A stretch of DNA of 64,000 nt, from NCBI GenBank assembly GCA_947599925.1, contig CANQFT010000002.1, positions 124,001 through 188,000 of the forward strand, in the 5' to 3' direction. The position numbers and the translations under genes were made by a program. The notes beneath the pieces are model-generated. The model did no database searches and was not told the origin of the DNA. It saw nothing but the letters and a program-made list of their open reading frames with translations. Shown here one piece after another: positions 31,724 through 40,643 of the stretch (position 1 is its first letter; each line of letters opens with the position of its first letter). This DNA is from an uncultured Oscillospiraceae bacterium. GTDB lineage: Bacteria; Bacillota; Clostridia; Oscillospirales; Oscillospiraceae.

Positions 31724-33078
31724 AGGCTCTTGCCCACGGTGACGACGTCCCCGGCGCCCACCAGCAGGATGAGGTCGCCGGGCCGGGCCAGCTCCCGCAG
31801 TTTGGCGGCCAGGTCCGACAGGCTGGGACAGTAGAGACTGCCCGGAACGGCGGCGCTGAGCTGGGCGGAACTGACGCCCAGGGTGTCGGTCTCCCGGGCG
31901 GGGTAGATGTCGGTGAGCACCGCCAGGTCGGCCAGCTTCAGGGCCTCCACGAAGCCGTCAAAGAGGCTCTTGGTGCGGGTGTAGGTGTGGGGCTGGAAGG
32001 CGCAGATCACCCGCTCGTAGCCCAGGGGCCGGACGGCGGTGAGCAGGGCTTGGATCTCGCCGGGGTGATGGGCGTAGTCATCGTAGACGGCGGCGCCGTT
32101 GACCTCGCCCAGCCGCTCAAAGCGCCGGCCCGCGCCGGTGAAGGCGGCGAGGCCCTGGCTGACGGCGGCGGCGTCCCAGCGCATGGCGATGGCGGCGGCC
32201 GCGGCGGCCAGGGCGTTTTTTACGTTATGGAGGCCGGGGACGGCCAGGTCCACATGGCAAAAGGTCTCGCCCCGGAAGCGCACGTCGAAGCCGGCAAGTC
32301 CGTTCCGCCACCGGAGGCCGGCGGCGGTGACGTCCCCGGCGGCCAGGCCGAAGGTGAGCATGGGGCGGTCCAGCCCCGCCAGCGCCGCCATGGTGTTGGG
32401 GTCCTCGGCGTTGGCCACCACCGCGCCGTCCTCTGGCGTCAGCTCCGCGAAAGCCCGGAAAGAGCGCTGGATCTGGGGCAGGCCGCCGGTGAAGTAGTCC
32501 AGATGGTCGGCCTCGATGTTCAGGATCACCGCCACGGTGGGGAAGAAGGACAAAAACGAGTCGCAGTATTCGCAGGCCTCCACGACCATGGCGGACCCGG
32601 CCCCAACCCGCCAGCCCTTGCCCAAGGCGGGCAGAGAGCCGCCGATCATAACGGTGGGGTCGGCCTGGGCCGCCAGAGCGATGTGGGTACACATGGAGGT
32701 GGTGGTGGTCTTGCCGTGGGTACCGGCCACGCACAGGGCGCTTTGATACTCCCGCATCAGGGCCCCCCACGCCTGGGCCCGCTCGAACACCGGGACGCCC
32801 GCGGCTCTGGCGGCGACGATCTCCGGGTTATCGTCGTGGACGGCGGCGGTGCGGATGACCAGCGCCGCGCCGGAGATATTCTCAGGGGCGTGGCCGATGT
32901 GGACCGGCACGCCAAGGGCCTGGAGCTCCTCCACCGCGGGGCCGGGCCGCACATCGGAGCCCGACACCGCCAGGCCCCGGCCAAGCAGGACATGGGCCAG
33001 CGGCGCCATGGACACCCCGCCGATGCCCATGAGGTGGGCCCGGACGCCGGGCTTGAGATAGGGTCGGATGTCCTCCAT
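31714..33078 (-). CDS. murC: UDP-N-acetylmuramate--L-alanine ligase MurC
   Basis: HLMGIGGVSMAPLA...CVAGTHGKTTTTSM. Confidence 0.95.
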   Translation of the reverse strand: MEDIRPYLKPGVRAHLMGIGGVSMAPLAHVLLGRGLAVSGSDVRPGPAVEELQALGVPVHIGHAPENISGAALVIRTAAVHDDNPEIVAARAAGVPVFERAQAWGALMREYQSALCVAGTHGKTTTTSMCTHIALAAQADPTVMIGGSLPALGKGWRVGAGSAMVVEACEYCDSFLSFFPTVAVILNIEADHLDYFTGGLPQIQRSFRAFAELTPEDGAVVANAEDPNTMAALAGLDRPMLTFGLAAGDVTAAGLRWRNGLAGFDVRFRGETFCHVDLAVPGLHNVKNALAAAAAAIAMRWDAAAVSQGLAAFTGAGRRFERLGEVNGAAVYDDYAHHPGEIQALLTAVRPLGYERVICAFQPHTYTRTKSLFDGFVEALKLADLAVLTDIYPARETDTLGVSSAQLSAAVPGSLYCPSLSDLAAKLRELARPGDLILLVGAGDVVTVGKSLCG

Positions 33079-33188
33079 GGTCAACGCACCTCGCAACCAG
33101 ATCTTGTTCTCTTTCAGTGTACTCCAATTATCCCGGTTTTTCAAGAAAAACATACCGGGGAAAGAGAGCCGCCCGGCGCGCGGGCCGT

Positions 33189-34256
33189 TCAGGGCTGAAA
33201 GATCTCGTCCGCCAGGGCTTGGGCGGTGCGCTCCACCCGGTCGAAGTCCACGTGGGGATTGTAGACCGCCTCCAGCTCGTCGTGGAGCGCCTTGGCCTGG
33301 GCCAAGGTCTCCATGCCCTCGTCCAGCAGGGCCCCGGCCACCTTTTTGGTGAAGCGGACCCGCGCCCGGTTGCGCCGCAGGAGGACCTGGTCAGCCATGG
33401 CGTCCAGCCGGATGCGGCGGTAGGGGCTGCCGGGGTAGGGCAGGCGGGGCGAGCCGGTGACAAAGCCCACCCCCAGGTCGGGCAGCAGCAAGTGCTGGAT
33501 GCGCCGCGGGGCCATGGGGTCGGCGCACACCACCGCCCGGTGCCCCCGCTCCACCGCCGCCCCCAGCAGTTCTTCCAGCATACCGTGGGCCAGACCGTAG
33601 GAGTCGGACAGCTCGTAGATTCGTTTACATAATGCATCCGCCGTCTCGAACAGGCACACGGCGCCCTGGCAGCTGATGGCGCTCAGGAACCGCTCCGTGA
33701 CCTCGCCGCCGGGTCCCCGCTTGGGGAGCTCGCGGGCCACGATGCCGCGGGTCCGCCGGCGGAGTTTTTCCCGCAGTTCCGGGGTCTCCAGCAGGTCGCG
33801 GTTGTCCTCCAACAGCTGCCCCGCCCCCTTGAGGCAGCGGTAGGCACGGCGGTACTGGGCCTGGTAAGCCGCCGTCAGCTCCATCACCTGGTCCCGGTGC
33901 CCGGCCATGGCCTGGCGGTCATAGCACTCGCCGAGGTTGACATAACACTCCACCGCCGCGGGGTATTTCGGCTCGATGACGTGGGGTGCGGTGCCGTCGG
34001 CGATGGCCACGGACAAATCGGGAAAGATGACGCCGTCCAGGGAGTCCGGGTCGCCGGAACACCAGATGTATTCCGGCGTGTGGCCCAGCTCCTCGGCCCA
34101 GGCGCCCAGGCGCTTCATCAGCGTGGATTTGCCGCAGCCGGGGCCGCCTTTCAGGATGTAAATGGCCCTGGCCTTGGCCGGGTCCATGAGCTTATCCATC
34201 AGCGAGTAAAAACCGCTGGGCGTGTTCGCGCCCAGAAAGTAGGAAATTCGCGCCAT
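33189..34256 (-). CDS. P-loop ATPase of unknown function
   Basis: YILKGGPGCGKSTLMKRLGAWAEELG (Walker A). Confidence 0.65.
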   Translation of the reverse strand: MARISYFLGANTPSGFYSLMDKLMDPAKARAIYILKGGPGCGKSTLMKRLGAWAEELGHTPEYIWCSGDPDSLDGVIFPDLSVAIADGTAPHVIEPKYPAAVECYVNLGECYDRQAMAGHRDQVMELTAAYQAQYRRAYRCLKGAGQLLEDNRDLLETPELREKLRRRTRGIVARELPKRGPGGEVTERFLSAISCQGAVCLFETADALCKRIYELSDSYGLAHGMLEELLGAAVERGHRAVVCADPMAPRRIQHLLLPDLGVGFVTGSPRLPYPGSPYRRIRLDAMADQVLLRRNRARVRFTKKVAGALLDEGMETLAQAKALHDELEAVYNPHVDFDRVERTAQALADEIFQP

Positions 34257-34410
34257 AAACGCACCTCCAATTCAAAACTCTGTTTTACTCTATGCGGCGG
34301 AGGGGCCGGCGGTGCTTTTTGTGTATGTCGTACAAATTTTCCTTGCATATGGCGCCGCGCTATGGTAAAATGGTGGATACCAAATTTTGTGGTAAAGGAG
34401 CGAACGCGCT

Positions 34411-35742
34411 ATGCTGCATCTCGACCTCTCCCCTGCCCAGAGTTTTCTGGCCCCCGGCTATCACGACCAGTGCAAGGACAAGCTGGCCCAGGCCCACCAG
34501 TGGCTCCAGACGGCCACCGGCCTCGGCAACGACTTCGTGGGCTGGGTCCATCTGCCGGTGGAGTACGACAAGGAGGAGTTTGCCCGCATCCAGGCCGCGG
34601 CCAAGAAGATCCAGGCCCAGTCCAAGGCCCTGGTGGTCATTGGCATCGGCGGGTCCTATCTGGGCGCCAGGGCCGTCATCGAGGTTTTGAAGAGCCCCAA
34701 CTACAACGCCCTGCCCAAAGATACGCCGGACATCTACTTCGCCGGAAACGGCCTCAGCTCCGACGCGCTGCAGGAGATCGTCACTATGATCGGCGACCGG
34801 GATTTCTCGGTGAACATCATCTCCAAGTCGGGCACCACCACCGAGCCCGCCGTGGCTTTCCGGGTCTTTAAGGATATGCTGGAGAAGAAGTACGGCAAGG
34901 ACGGCGCCCGCGAGCGCATCTACGCCACCACCGACGCCGCCCGCGGCGCGCTGAAGGGTCTGGCGGACAAGGAGGGCTACGAGGAGTTCGTGGTGCCCGA
35001 TGACGTGGGCGGGCGGTTCAGCGTGCTCACCGCCGTGGGGCTGCTGCCCATCGCCGTGGCGGGCATCGACATCGAAGCACTCATGGCCGGGGCCGCCGCC
35101 CAGCGGCAAGAGTGCATCGACCAGCCCGACGCCTCCGCCTCCGCCCAGTACGCCGCCGCCCGCCACGCCCTCTTTGAGAGCGGCAAGAGCGTGGAGATCC
35201 TGGCGGGCTTTGAGCCCTCCTTCCGGTTCTTCGGCGAGTGGTGGAAACAGCTCTTTGGCGAGAGCGAGGGCAAGGAGGGCAAGGGCCTGTTCCCCGCCAG
35301 CGTGGACTTCACCGCCGACCTCCACTCCATGGGCCAGTACATCCAGCAGGGCCAGCGGCTGATGCTGGAGACGGTGGTGCGCTTTGAAAAGCCGCTGACG
35401 GAGGTGGCCATCCCCAACGACCCGGACAACGTGGACGGGCTGAACTTCCTCACGGGCAAGACCCTCTCCTACGTCAACGAGCAGGCCATCCGGGGCACCC
35501 GGCTGGCCCATGTGGACGGCGGCGTGCCCAACATCGTCATCACCCTGCCCCGCCGGGACGAGGACTCCATCGGACGGCTCATCTACTTCTTTGAGTACGC
35601 CTGTGGCCTGTCGGGTCATCTGCTGGGAGTCAACCCCTTTGACCAGCCCGGCGTGGAGGCCTATAAGAAGAATATGTTCGCCCTGCTGGGCAAGCCCGGC
35701 TACGAGGACCAGAAAGCCGCGCTGGAAGCAAGGCTGAAGTAA
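34411..35742 (+). CDS. pgi: Glucose-6-phosphate isomerase
   Basis: [15 protein letters not shown]...[15 protein letters not shown]. Confidence 0.95.
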   Translation: MLHLDLSPAQSFLAPGYHDQCKDKLAQAHQWLQTATGLGNDFVGWVHLPVEYDKEEFARIQAAAKKIQAQSKALVVIGIGGSYLGARAVIEVLKSPNYNALPKDTPDIYFAGNGLSSDALQEIVTMIGDRDFSVNIISKSGTTTEPAVAFRVFKDMLEKKYGKDGARERIYATTDAARGALKGLADKEGYEEFVVPDDVGGRFSVLTAVGLLPIAVAGIDIEALMAGAAAQRQECIDQPDASASAQYAAARHALFESGKSVEILAGFEPSFRFFGEWWKQLFGESEGKEGKGLFPASVDFTADLHSMGQYIQQGQRLMLETVVRFEKPLTEVAIPNDPDNVDGLNFLTGKTLSYVNEQAIRGTRLAHVDGGVPNIVITLPRRDEDSIGRLIYFFEYACGLSGHLLGVNPFDQPGVEAYKKNMFALLGKPGYEDQKAALEARLK

Positions 35743-35743
35743 A

Positions 35744-35783
35744 TAAAAGGCCCGCCGTTCCAAAAACGGCGGGCCTTTTAGTT
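35744..35783 (+). terminator. Rho-independent terminator
   Basis: aaaaggcccgccgtt-ccaaa-aacggcgggcctttta. Confidence 0.9.
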
Positions 35784-35787
35784 TTTG

Positions 35788-35885
35788 CGGCCCGCTGCAG
35801 CGCACGACCCGGCCACCGAGGTGGCCGGGTCGTGCGTTTGCGGGCCGAGATGTATTTTTTGCCAGGCGCGTGTCCTGGCAAAAAA
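35788..35885. repeat. Nested long inverted repeats (intergenic)
   Basis: cgcacgacccggccacc-ga-ggtggccgggtcgtgcg (35801-35836) inside cggcccgc/gcgggccg, then ttttttgccagg/cctggcaaaaaa (35855-35885). Confidence 0.8.
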
Positions 35886-35966
35886 TTTTTATGTGTCTTT
35901 CGCGCCTGGCGGCGCGAAACTCTGCGAGGCTTTTTTGACAAACGGAAAGTCCCCGGCGGATGGGGT

Positions 35967-37487
35967 TCAGGCCTTTTCCTGGCGGGAGAGTTTGACGGCG
36001 GCGGCGATGACCCCAAAGAGGAACCAGAAGAGGAACATATTTCGGGGGTAGAACCAGGTGTACTCCACCAGGCCGATGGCCAGGATGCCCACAAAGGCGC
36101 CAAGGGCGGCGGCGAGGATCCGGCGGAGCTCCTTGTCGGTCCGGGCAAAGGCCCGCAGGCCCTCTTTGATCTGGCTCAGGAGCAGGCCCAAAAAGGCCAA
36201 CAGGCCAAAGAAGCCCACCTCGCCCCACATCTGGAGGTAGTTGTTGTGGGTGTGGATGGGGTAGTTGCCGTCGTAGAGGGTGGGGTAGTGGCGAAAGACC
36301 CGGCCCATCACGTCGCTGCCCAGGCCCACGCCGGTGACGCCGTAGTCTTTCAGCAGACGCCCGGTGTCCTCGTAAATGGCGATGCGGTAGCGGGCGGAGG
36401 AGTCCTGCATATTGCCGATGGTGAGGATGCGGTTCAAGATGCTCTCCGGCAGGAAGGGGACGGCGCACAGCCCCAGCACCACCATGGCGGGCAGGAAGCG
36501 CCAGTCCATCAGGCACAGGAACACCACCGCCGCCAGCGCCAGGCCCAGCCAGCTGGAGCGGGAGTAGGTCATGCCCATGGCGGCCAGGCAGAGGGCCAGG
36601 GTCCCAAGGCCCAACAAACGGCCCCGCCAGCCCTTGGCGTTGAGGGTCAGAGCGCCCACCAGGGGCGTGAGCATCACCAGCACCTCGGCGAAGTTGTTGG
36701 GGTTGTCGAAGAAGGCGTAGATCCGGCCGGGCATCCCCTCGTTCAAGGTCAAGTCCTGCTGGGAGGCCACCACCTCCACCCCCACGTAGCCTTGGTAACA
36801 GCCGTAGAGCGCGGCCACGGCCACCCCCACAGCGGCGCAGACCAGCACGGTGTTCAGCTGGCGGCGGGTGTCGATGGCGCTGACCGCCACCAGCACCACG
36901 AAGAAGCCGGTCAGGTGGAAGAGGTAGAACCGCAGGGACATGGAGGGGCTCAGAGAGGTGATCAGGCCCAGGGTGATAAAGAGCGCGTAGAGGGCGAACC
37001 ACGGGCCCACGCGGGCCGTCTCCATGGCCTTCTGGCGGTTGGCGCAGCCCACGGCGTACACCGCCATCAAAGCCGCGGCCCCCAGGAAGGCGTACAGGTT
37101 GTCCCACCGCTCGTGGGGCGCCACCAGCATCACCAGCGCGAAGAGGCCCAGCAGCAGCCAGCTGGCCCGGCCCAGGGCCGTGGCCCAGCGGAAGCACACG
37201 CTGCCGTCCCAGAAGCGGCGGCCCAGCCGATAGAGCCCCTTGGCCACCGCCACGGGGAGGTCGAACAGCCAGGCCACGGCCCGGCCAAAGACGCTGTCGC
37301 TCCAGCCGCGCCAGAGGCTGCCGTCCCGGACGGCCAGGGCGCGCAGACGGCTGTTTTGCCCCGCCGCCGCCAGGGTCAGACGGCGGCGATGGCACCAGCC
37401 GCCCAGGGCGCTCCGGCCCCAGAGGTCCTGAAAGCCGCGCCAGAGGCTGAAAAGCCACCGGCACAGAACGCTGTTTGCCGCCGTCAT
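35967..37487 (-). CDS. O-antigen ligase / polymerase family membrane protein
   Basis: Multi-TM; GVTGVGLGSDVMGRVFRHYPTLYDGNYPIHTHNNYLQMWGEVGFFGLLAF. Confidence 0.82.
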   Translation of the reverse strand: MTAANSVLCRWLFSLWRGFQDLWGRSALGGWCHRRRLTLAAAGQNSRLRALAVRDGSLWRGWSDSVFGRAVAWLFDLPVAVAKGLYRLGRRFWDGSVCFRWATALGRASWLLLGLFALVMLVAPHERWDNLYAFLGAAALMAVYAVGCANRQKAMETARVGPWFALYALFITLGLITSLSPSMSLRFYLFHLTGFFVVLVAVSAIDTRRQLNTVLVCAAVGVAVAALYGCYQGYVGVEVVASQQDLTLNEGMPGRIYAFFDNPNNFAEVLVMLTPLVGALTLNAKGWRGRLLGLGTLALCLAAMGMTYSRSSWLGLALAAVVFLCLMDWRFLPAMVVLGLCAVPFLPESILNRILTIGNMQDSSARYRIAIYEDTGRLLKDYGVTGVGLGSDVMGRVFRHYPTLYDGNYPIHTHNNYLQMWGEVGFFGLLAFLGLLLSQIKEGLRAFARTDKELRRILAAALGAFVGILAIGLVEYTWFYPRNMFLFWFLFGVIAAAVKLSRQEKA

Positions 37488-38581
37488 CTCGCCACCGCCT
37501 TTTCGTAGACTTGGTAGGTGTCCTGGGCCAGCTTGTGGATCTCGAACCGCTCCCGGATGTTTTTCCGGGCGTTCTCCCGGCACCGCGCCAGCAGTTCCGG
37601 CTCCTCCAGGAAACGCCTCAGGCACCCGGCCATGGACGCCGGGTCGTCGTACACCGCCAGCAGACCGCCCTGCTCCGGGCCCTGCAGGATGTCCCGGTTG
37701 CCGCCCATGTCGGTGATCACGCAGGGCAGGCCCGCGGCCTGGGCCTCGATGATGAGAAAGCTGAGGGCCTCGTGCTGGGAGGAGTTGACGTAGAGATCGG
37801 CGCCCTTGTAGAGATTTTTGACGTCCTTGCGGAAACCGATGAACTTCACCTGCTCGTCGGTGAGGCCCAGCTCCGCCGCCAGGGTACGGGTGGGCTCCAG
37901 CAGTTCCCCGTCCCCGGCCAGGACCATGGTGAAGGGGGTCGCGGTCATCTGGCTGAGTTGGGCCAGGGCCCGCATGAGGTAGGCGTGGCCCTTGTCAGGG
38001 GCGAAGCGGGAGGCGCAGAGCATGACGAAGCGGCTCTCCGGGATGCCCAGCTCGGCGCGGAGGGTGGAGCCCTCCCCCGCCCAGGCGTCCAGGTCCACGC
38101 CGTTGAACACCACCTGGATGCGCTCCCCGCTCCAGCCGTTTTTCATCAGCTGCTCCCGGCCCCGGTTGCACACGGCGATCATCTGGTCCTGCCGCCGGTC
38201 CAGGAGACGGTTGGTGAGGCGGGTGGGGAGGTCGTTGGGGAGGATGAAGTGGTTGGTGTAGACCACACGGATCTTCTTGTTGTACCGCTTGGCCAGCAGG
38301 GCGATGTAGTGCTCCCGGAGATAGTGGCAGTGGATCAGGTCGATGTCCCACTCCCGGCAGAACTCCGCCAGGGCCTTGGCCGCCTTGCGGTCAAAGCGGC
38401 TTTTCATGTCGATCTGGCGGGTCGGCACCCCCAGGGCCTCCAACCGCTCCACCAAAAGGCCGCTTTCGTTGTAGGCGAAGTAGGGCTCCACCTTCGTGCC
38501 GCCCAGATACTTCACCAGGGTCTCCACATACCGCTCCGTTCCCGCCTTTCCAGCGTGGTTGAGCAGATAAAGGACTTTCAC
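37484..38581 (-). CDS. Glycosyltransferase family 4 protein
   Basis: MKVLYLLNHAGKAGTERYVETLVKYL...FKGADLYVNSSQHEALSFLIIEAQAAGLPCV-type motif. Confidence 0.88.
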   Translation of the reverse strand: MKVLYLLNHAGKAGTERYVETLVKYLGGTKVEPYFAYNESGLLVERLEALGVPTRQIDMKSRFDRKAAKALAEFCREWDIDLIHCHYLREHYIALLAKRYNKKIRVVYTNHFILPNDLPTRLTNRLLDRRQDQMIAVCNRGREQLMKNGWSGERIQVVFNGVDLDAWAGEGSTLRAELGIPESRFVMLCASRFAPDKGHAYLMRALAQLSQMTATPFTMVLAGDGELLEPTRTLAAELGLTDEQVKFIGFRKDVKNLYKGADLYVNSSQHEALSFLIIEAQAAGLPCVITDMGGNRDILQGPEQGGLLAVYDDPASMAGCLRRFLEEPELLARCRENARKNIRERFEIHKLAQDTYQVYEKAVAR

Positions 38582-38611
38582 GCTAAGACCTCCCTAACTG
38601 TCTGCCGCCTG

Positions 38612-39175
38612 TCACAGCCCCAGGCCCTGGTTCAGCATCCGGCCCACCTGCTGGGCGAACTGCTCCTGGTCCAAGTCCAGGTCGCCCCGGAGCCAGACCA
38701 GGTAAGCCCGCATGATGCCGGCGGCGTAGACCTCGCTGCTCATGCGGATGTGGGTCTCGTTGGTGACGCCCCGGCGCCGCAGGGCGTCCTCCACCTCGGC
38801 GCGCAGAATGGCCCGCAGACGCTCCATGAAATAGATGTAGCCCGTGCCCTTGACCAGACGGCGGTAGAGGGACATCTTTTCGGCCATGATGCTGTTCAGC
38901 GCCCGGAAAAACCGGGCCATGTCCACTTCCTCCCCGTGGGCCTCCTCCCGCTTCAGCTCCTCCTGGAAGCGCTGGATGGCGCTCTCGTAGAACTCCTCCA
39001 GGATCTCCTCCACCGAGCGGTAGTGGAGGTAGAAGGTCTTGCGGTCCACGTCGGCCCGCTGGGCAAGTTCTGTGACGGAGATCTTCTGGAACTCCTTCTC
39101 CCCCAAAAGCTCGAACAGGGCACGGGTCAAGGCTGCTTTGGTACGGGTCACGCGTCTGTCCTGCGCCATTGCCAT
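38612..39175 (-). CDS. TetR family regulator
   Basis: TRTKAALTRALFELLGEKEFQKISVTELAQRADVDRKTFYLHYRS. Confidence 0.88.
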   Translation of the reverse strand: MAMAQDRRVTRTKAALTRALFELLGEKEFQKISVTELAQRADVDRKTFYLHYRSVEEILEEFYESAIQRFQEELKREEAHGEEVDMARFFRALNSIMAEKMSLYRRLVKGTGYIYFMERLRAILRAEVEDALRRRGVTNETHIRMSSEVYAAGIMRAYLVWLRGDLDLDQEQFAQQVGRMLNQGLGL

Positions 39176-39355
39176 CCCTCTTTTTCTATGGGCGACCCCA
39201 TTTTTGTAACGTATATCATTATAACGGACAAAATGGAAAAAATCAACACTTGCCCGCCGGTTTGTCTTGTTATTTTTGGCAATAAAATTGGGGTTGCATT
39301 TTTCCTCCAAATAAGTTACAATTTAGTAACAACAAATTTCAAAGGAGGAACACCC

Positions 39356-40300
39356 GTGAAGAAGCGTTTGCTGTGTCTGGCCCTGGCTCTGGCGGCGGTC
39401 TGGCCCCTGGGCGCTTGGTCGGCGGAGCCCGATCCGGCTGAGCCCGCCGCCGCGGAGGAAGCCGGGCAGATCCCGGCGGAGGTCCCCCCAGAGGCCGTGG
39501 CCCCGGAGGAGGCCCCCGCGGAAGAGGTCCCCGCGGAGGAAGCTCCCGCGGAGGAGGCGCCGGCTGTGGCCAACCAGTTTGAGATCTTTGTGAACGGGCA
39601 GGCGGTGCCTGGCGCCCACTCCCTGCTGGAAGCGGGCGTCACCTATGTGGCCATCGAGCCTGTGACCCGGGCCCTGTTCCCGGAGATGGAGAGCGCCTGG
39701 GCCGGCGGCTACGCCGACGTGGAGGTCACCGGGCCGGGCTTTGAGATGTCCTACAACTTCCAGCGGCCCTATCTCATCTGCAACGGCCGGTATCTCTACT
39801 ACTCAAAGGGCGTGCGGCTCCACCCCCAGGACAACACCTTCCTGGTGCCCGTCCGGGTGCTGGCCAAGGCCCTGGGCGCCCAGGTGGATTGGGACGGGGC
39901 GGGGGTGTACCTCACCTCCGGCACGCCCATCGCGCCGGGCGACACGTTCTATGACGCCGGCGAGCTGGACCTGCTGGCCCGCGTGGTCCAGCACGAGAGC
40001 GGCAGCCAGCCGCTGGAGGGCAAGATCGCCGTGGCCCAGGTGATCCTGAACCGGGTCAAGGCGGGCTCCAGAGCGGGCTTTGCCGACAGCGTCAGCGGCG
40101 TGATCTACCAGAAGAACCAGTTCAACGGCGCCACCAACGCCACTCCCAAGGCGGAGGCCATTCTGGCCGCCAAGCTGGCCCTGGACGGCGCGGACGTGGT
40201 GCCTGGGGCGTACTGGTTCAACGGCGTGGGCAAGTCCTTCTGGGCCAGCCGGAACAAGAGCCTGTTGTACGTCATCGGCAGCCACGCCTTCTACGGCTGA
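39356..40300 (+). CDS. Secreted SleB-like cell wall hydrolase with stalk domain
   Basis: Signal peptide, (P/E)AEE linker, LLARVVQHESGSQPLEGKIAVAQVILNRVKAG. Confidence 0.82.
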   Translation: MKKRLLCLALALAAVWPLGAWSAEPDPAEPAAAEEAGQIPAEVPPEAVAPEEAPAEEVPAEEAPAEEAPAVANQFEIFVNGQAVPGAHSLLEAGVTYVAIEPVTRALFPEMESAWAGGYADVEVTGPGFEMSYNFQRPYLICNGRYLYYSKGVRLHPQDNTFLVPVRVLAKALGAQVDWDGAGVYLTSGTPIAPGDTFYDAGELDLLARVVQHESGSQPLEGKIAVAQVILNRVKAGSRAGFADSVSGVIYQKNQFNGATNATPKAEAILAAKLALDGADVVPGAYWFNGVGKSFWASRNKSLLYVIGSHAFYG

Positions 40301-40360
40301 GCGGCAAAAAGCAAGAGCCATTGGCAGCAAGTCTGCTGCCAATGGCTCTTTTTTCGCGCT
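40281..40360 (+). repeat. Direct repeat L flanking CRISPR-Cas island
   Basis: gccacgccttctacggctgagcggcaaaaagcaagagccattggcagca...ccaatggctcttttttcgcgct; 77/80 identical to 54033-54112. Confidence 0.95.
40309..40356 (+). terminator. Terminator of SleB-like gene
   Basis: agagccattggcagca-agtc-tgctgccaatggctcttttttt. Confidence 0.9.
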
Positions 40361-40643
40361 TCGCTGTTGATACAAGCGGGCGATGCAGGGGCGCGAGACC
40401 GCGCGTTTGCCGGTCGGTCATTTTGTCCCTTTGACCCGCTCGGTCAAAGAAATCGAGCTGAGATCTTGCTTGCTGTTTTCATTGCATCGGCTATAATGAA
40501 AGCAAGGTATGGGCGATTTGCATGAGAACCCGTATAACGGAAGAATTGAGCAAGATGGCGCTGAAACGCGGGAATCAGTCCTGTTTATGGGACTGATGTT
40601 CTGGTAGACTTTACACATCATCAAAGTTGAAGGAGGGGGAAAC

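Noticed and set aside
40459-40475. Second target of the crRNA-like spacer near the cas3 promoter (TGAGATCTTGCTTG)
   Set aside because: Only 5 seed bases plus a few later positions match and the flanking triplet AGC is not PAM-like; too weak to claim.
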